From: Astropecten irregularis
Taxonomy: Eukaryota; Echinodermata; Asteroidea; Paxillosida; Astropectinidae
Assembly (NCBI GenBank): GCA_963971285.1
Contig: OZ020262.1
Span: forward strand, 6,481,036-6,545,035
DNA: 64,000 nt
Reading direction: 5' to 3'
The notes under the pieces were generated by a model. That model was not told where the DNA came from and did not search any database. It was given only the letters and a program-made list of their open reading frames with translations. Position numbers and translations under genes: made by a program. How positions within the stretch are numbered: the first letter of the stretch is position 1; every line of letters begins with the position of its first letter. Positions 61,201-64,000 of this stretch are shown here, in pieces.

Positions 61201-63458
61201 AGGCAATCATAGACGAGGAAGATGGTGACGGTGGCTGGGTGGACACTCACCACTACGCAGGTAAAAGCGGGTCACTGTGGTGACTGGTGAGAGGGGACAC
61301 TCAAGCATAGATTAGTAACTGTACTGACAATAAAAAGGGAAAAAGTGATCAAAGTCACATGATGTCGTGTTGCTGGTAGCAAAGTTTCGGCTGCTGGAAC
61401 TGCTAGCCTTCATCAGGCAACTGAAGAACTGGATGCTGTTTTATCCTGTTGGTCTGCATCCGCGTTCACAGTACCGGGCTCAGCGGACTGTTCCGGTCAC
61501 TCCAGCGGACGTCGTATGGCTCACAATGCTGAAAATGTAGTCATGACTTTCTTTGGGGAGATTTTGAGGACCTTCTCGTATAATTTTGATTTTGACAAGT
61601 TGCTACAAACTGCAATCAAAGCAATGACCTGAAATGATGCTTTGAGTTAGGAAGGCCTGACGTTTCGATCCCAGCAGTTTTTTTTCTGATTCTCAAAGGC
61701 ATTTAGCATCAGGATCTAAGTATTAATCTTGTTGTGATTTGATTGTATCTATAGATCAGTCCTCAGCTGGCCAGTCAGAAACAACAGAGATGATGGATGC
61801 CAAGGAGAAAGCTCCTCAAGCAGCTACAGCAGACGATGATGAAGTTGATGAAGATGATGATGAAGAGGCTGCCGATATGGAAGGTTCGTCTAGGTCCTTT
61901 TCTCGATTAGTGCTGTGCATCAAAAACGGATTCACGGGCTCCCGCTTAAAATCTTGCCATCCGGTTTCAAAATTTCAAAAACGGAATACGAAACCAACAT
62001 TTTACATAAGTAGACTGACGTTTGCCCAATAAATAAACAACCCCAAAAGTGTATACTGTATAATACATACGGTACTTGAATTTCAGTCGTTTTGGGTCCA
62101 TTTTGCCAAGCAGAAACAAACTTTTCGCAAACTTGATTAAACAAATATTGCGAACAGCCTTCCGAACGCGACGATCGCTCGAAAGAAGGTGTAAACATAT
62201 CGCGTACGATGCATCATGAACACCGCATGCCCACCACGTGGCCGCATGGCCCGGCCCATGCAGCAGCAGCATTGCATCCAGAAAATTCCACGATGTGTAA
62301 TGTGCACCGCACCATTCAAAGCATACGTTGTACACCAGTACACAGTCGCCAATTCGCAATCAGGCCGGAAGTGGAAGCCTACATGTCTTACGTACAACGT
62401 GTGTATTTGGTGCATGCATTCAAGTTGTGCTCGGTACCGTGGATTTCGGCCTGCTTCAATGCAGATTTTACGGTAAGAAATGTGACATGTCACGCTGAGC
62501 AAGTTATGAAAGATTCTGACTGAATATTCTGTAAGGTTGCCGGCACCAAATCATCGCAAGATTCCCAAACACGCACGTAGATCGAGACCAGAAACTGAAT
62601 GTATACGTCGGCGCAACGATCGTTGTAGCATGTTTTACACACTCCTACATACAGCGCTATGCATCATTTGATCGTGAACATTATCGACACGTGCGTAATA
62701 TAGCGCTATCATTCATTTTTATGAATCGGAGCTCGGGCAACCGCTAATTTTTTCAAAGCGTTTTCCGGTTTTCAAAAGCTCCGAAAATGCACAGCACTAT
62801 TCTCGATTTTACCAAACTCACTGTAACTTATTCATTCATTCATTCATTCAATTTGTTTTATTAAAGATTTTAAGTTCACGGCCACAGGACCGAATTGCGT
62901 TAAGAATTTACAAATACATTTTTAAAAACTTCCATCATTAAAAACCTGGGATAAAACAAATAGAGTTTATTTAAGAATAATTAAAATGAGAATTGTTTAA
63001 AAGGCAAATAAGATGAGGAATTGTACTCGTAAGCATACGATTGGTTTTACATCGCAGCTTTGTATGTTGTTGTGTGTTGGTTCTTACTATCAATCGTAGG
63101 ACTTATGATGCATTGCAACCCCACGTTGAAGTCGTATGATACGATGGCTATTAGGGTTATCATTTGTAACTCAAGTTACGATCGATCGTAGGGCTTTGTG
63201 AAATTGACTACATGTTTCTTAACCCCTTCACCTCTAAAGCAATAGAAGAAACATCTGTGTCGACCCACTCTATTTGTTACTAGTGTTTGTGTATTGTGTG
63301 TGGTTCCGCAAGCCTGTAACATGTTACAAGGGAAAAATAGTTGAGAATTTTGATCGTCTGTTTACAATTTCCTTTTTGCAATTGAGAAATTTGACCTTAT
63401 GTTTTTAATTTTCTTTTCAGCTTTTGAAGAAAGCGGAATGCTAGAGGCTGAAGATAGT
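58264..63458 (+). CDS. ATG3: ATG3: E2-like enzyme of the Atg8/LC3 conjugation pathway (5' part)
   Basis: Exons 58264-58335, 60716-60878, 61153-61260, 61755-61883 and 63421-63458, in phase, give the first 170 codons; human ATG3 is about 314. Two more in-frame ATGs lie just upstream (58258, 58261), and I chose the third because [20 protein letters not shown] aligns with the amphipathic membrane-sensing helix at residue 1 of the family. Exon 2 encodes [20 protein letters not shown] and HHCPTWQW. Exon 3 encodes [16 protein letters not shown] and [12 protein letters not shown]. Exon 4 is an acidic flexible region ([19 protein letters not shown] across the junction). Exon 5 encodes [12 protein letters not shown], within the region that contacts ATG12/ATG7. 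The catalytic cysteine lies beyond the window. The protein transfers Atg8/LC3 to phosphatidylethanolamine on the forming autophagosome. Confidence 0.97.
58737..59245 (+). repeat. About 104 bp minisatellite in ATG3 intron 1
   Basis: (C)GAGCTGGCCCGCCGTAAAG-type words recur at 58865, 58966, 59070 and 59174, with GTCGACTT(G/A)TCTCAGAGTC between. The first part, 58737-58852, is itself inverted: CTGACTCTGAGACAAGTCAA faces GTCGACTTGTCTCAGAGTCG. Confidence 0.85.
59524..59689. mobile_element. 166 bp inverted-repeat element
   Basis: GGGCGTTTCACAATAGAGCA at the left faces GGCGCACTATTGTGAATCGC at the right. Inner arms CCACCATGAGTTTGCAA and TTGCAAACTCATGGTGG pair perfectly. It lies in ATG3 intron 1. Confidence 0.85.
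59757..59928. mobile_element. Family F element, shorter copy
   Basis: GTGAACCGGTTTGCGGAAAC at the left and GTGTTTCCGCAATCAGATCC at the right. The inner arm AGAATCGTTCGTACTTTCGC is shared with the copy at 30991. The centre is reduced. Confidence 0.8.
60050..60120 (-). mobile_element. tRNA-like sequence, 71 nt (tRNA-derived SINE head or tRNA relic)
   Basis: On the minus strand GCTCGGT and ACTGAGC can form a seven-pair acceptor stem with one G-T pair. TGGCCTAGCAGG matches an A box and GGTTCGAATCC a B box. The anticodon loop would have eight bases and the T stem has a mismatch, so a working tRNA is unlikely. A sibling fragment at 35583 supports a repeat family. Confidence 0.55.
60295..60455 (+). 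mobile_element. Family J element, inverted relative to 56014
   Basis: GGCCATGGAGGTCATGGCCT, then CCTGGTTCTTGGCCTTCGTG, ending CAGAACCAAATTCAAA. It lies in ATG3 intron 1, about 260 bases upstream of exon 2. Confidence 0.7.
61645..61710. mobile_element. Family E fragment
   Basis: GAGTTAGGAAGGCCTGACGT, TTCGATCCCAGCAG and TCTCAAAGGC. One arm only of the family E palindrome, in ATG3 intron 3. Confidence 0.55.
61908..62799. mobile_element. 892 bp non-autonomous element with 8 bp target duplication (hAT-like)
   Basis: TAGTGCTGTGCAT at the left and ATGCACAGCACTA at the right are exact complements. TTCTCGAT flanks both sides (61900-61907 and 62800-62807). An 8-base target duplication is the hallmark of hAT elements. 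Open frames inside (for example 62209-62523) show no transposase motif I can recognise. It starts 24 bases past the donor of ATG3 exon 4. Confidence 0.8.
62800..63212 (+). mobile_element. Family B element broken by two insertions
   Basis: The left end TCTCGATTTTACCAAACTCA and CTGTAACTTA are followed by a foreign segment. The rest (CTTACTATCAATCGTAGGAC to GGGCTTTGTGAAATTGAC) resumes at about 63086. The hAT-like element sits at its extreme left end. Confidence 0.75.
62829..63085 (-). mobile_element. 3' tail of a LINE inserted in the family B element
   Basis: On the minus strand it ends AATGAATGAATGAATGAAT after an AATAAAACAAATTG stretch, a repeat tail typical of CR1/L2-type LINEs. CTTA is present at both borders. 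No reverse transcriptase part remains. Confidence 0.6.
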
Positions 63459-63467
63459 GTAAGTGAT

Positions 63468-63925
63468 ACTGTTCATTTAAGGCTTGAAGGCTCAATTTGG
63501 TCTAAGTGCTAAGAATGTGCTGTAGGGATACTGCACAGTGTGGTATTTGAAGGACATTGGACTGTAGAGCCCAGGGGCTGATTTCACTAACGCTTAGCGA
63601 TCATCGCTAAAGCCCAAATCCATCGCTAAACGGTAAATTGCTACACAAAGTAGAGATCGATTCTCCATTTAGCGATGAATTTAGCTCTAGCGATGATCGC
63701 TAAGCGTTAGTGAAATCAGCCCCAGGCACTCTAAGTATGGGGGCTTGATGGCCCAACTTGGTCCAAGTTCAATGAATGTGCCATAGGGATACTACACAGT
63801 GTGGTATTTTGAAGGACACAGTACTGTAGAGCCCAGACACTGTAAGTATGGGTGCTCGATGGCCCAACTTGGTCCAAGTTCAAAGAATATGGCAAAGGTA
63901 TACTGCATTGTGGGATAGGAAAGGA
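63468..63925 (+). repeat. About 110 bp tandem repeat in ATG3 intron 5, split by a family P element
   Basis: ACTGTAGAGCCCAG occurs at 63561 and 63823, and TAAGTATGGG at about 63733 and 63843. CAACTTGGTCCAAGTTCAA recurs twice. Removing the 150 bp P element makes the first two units contiguous. Confidence 0.75.
63574..63723. mobile_element. Family P palindromic element, 150 bp
   Basis: GGGGCTGATTTCACTAACGC at the left and GCGTTAGTGAAATCAGCCCC at the right are exact complements. It has the same length as the copy at 47047, with GCGATCATCGC on both arms. Confidence 0.9.
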
Positions 63926-64000
63926 AGATTAGAAATAGGAGATGGCCTTAAGGCCTTAAACCTAACCCTCTGCACCTACCACACAAGACAAACTGCTATC

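Noticed and set aside
62209-62523. Plus- and minus-strand frames of 86 to 121 residues in ATG3 intron 4
   Set aside because: Inside the hAT-like non-autonomous element. I looked for transposase motifs and saw none.

Overview
The window reads as nuclear DNA of a marine invertebrate deuterostome, most likely an echinoderm. That placement is inference. It rests on AT-rich introns of several kilobases, many short inverted-repeat transposons, and proteins that align closely with vertebrate orthologues as I remember them. No ribosomal, organellar or species-diagnostic gene is present, so the species is not established. Every call was made by eye, without alignment or database search.

Four protein genes can be assembled exon by exon with GT-AG introns and consistent phases. 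(1) Shox, minus strand, 8227 down to 4717: a paired-type homeobox transcription factor whose last exon or exons lie off the left edge. (2) A potassium-dependent sodium/calcium exchanger (NCKX, SLC24 family), minus strand, eleven coding exons from 32706 to 12555, about 764 residues. (3) RSRC1 (SRrp53, a serine/arginine-rich splicing protein), minus strand, eight coding exons from 55904 to 52040, about 341 residues. (4) ATG3, the E2-like enzyme of autophagy, plus strand from 58264, five exons seen; the catalytic half lies off the right edge. RSRC1 and ATG3 are divergent and share a 2.35 kb spacer full of tandem repeats.

Region by region: 1-4716 is Shox intron; 4717-8227 Shox; 8228-12554 Shox upstream and NCKX downstream DNA; 12555-32706 NCKX with repeat-filled introns; 32709-52039 a gene-poor stretch with a fresh truncated LINE and a 1.33 kb pure TTTCA pentanucleotide array; 52040-55904 RSRC1; 55905-58257 the shared promoter interval; 58264-64000 ATG3.

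The repeats fall into recurrent families named here by letter. A has GGGGCCAATTTCAT ends. B has GGGTCGATTTCAC ends. P has GGGGCCGATTTCAC ends and is 150 bp. D is TTAA-flanked with AGGTACAGTACAGG ends. E has a palindrome around GGAGGGCCTGACG. F has GTGGATCGGTTTGCGG ends. G is bounded by GAGCCT hexanucleotide runs. H is a tRNA-derived SINE. I has GTGAAATCGAC ends. J is a GGCCATGG-bounded family. A, B, P and I share an almost identical terminal core, and nested insertions allow relative dating.

The observations most worth following are: Shox and RSRC1 linked as in vertebrates; a LINE flanked by identical 354 bp direct repeats; decayed copies of the RSRC1 terminal exon downstream of its stop; a minisatellite that has copied the splice acceptor of the last NCKX exon; and the TTTCA array. 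I saw no novel multi-gene system.
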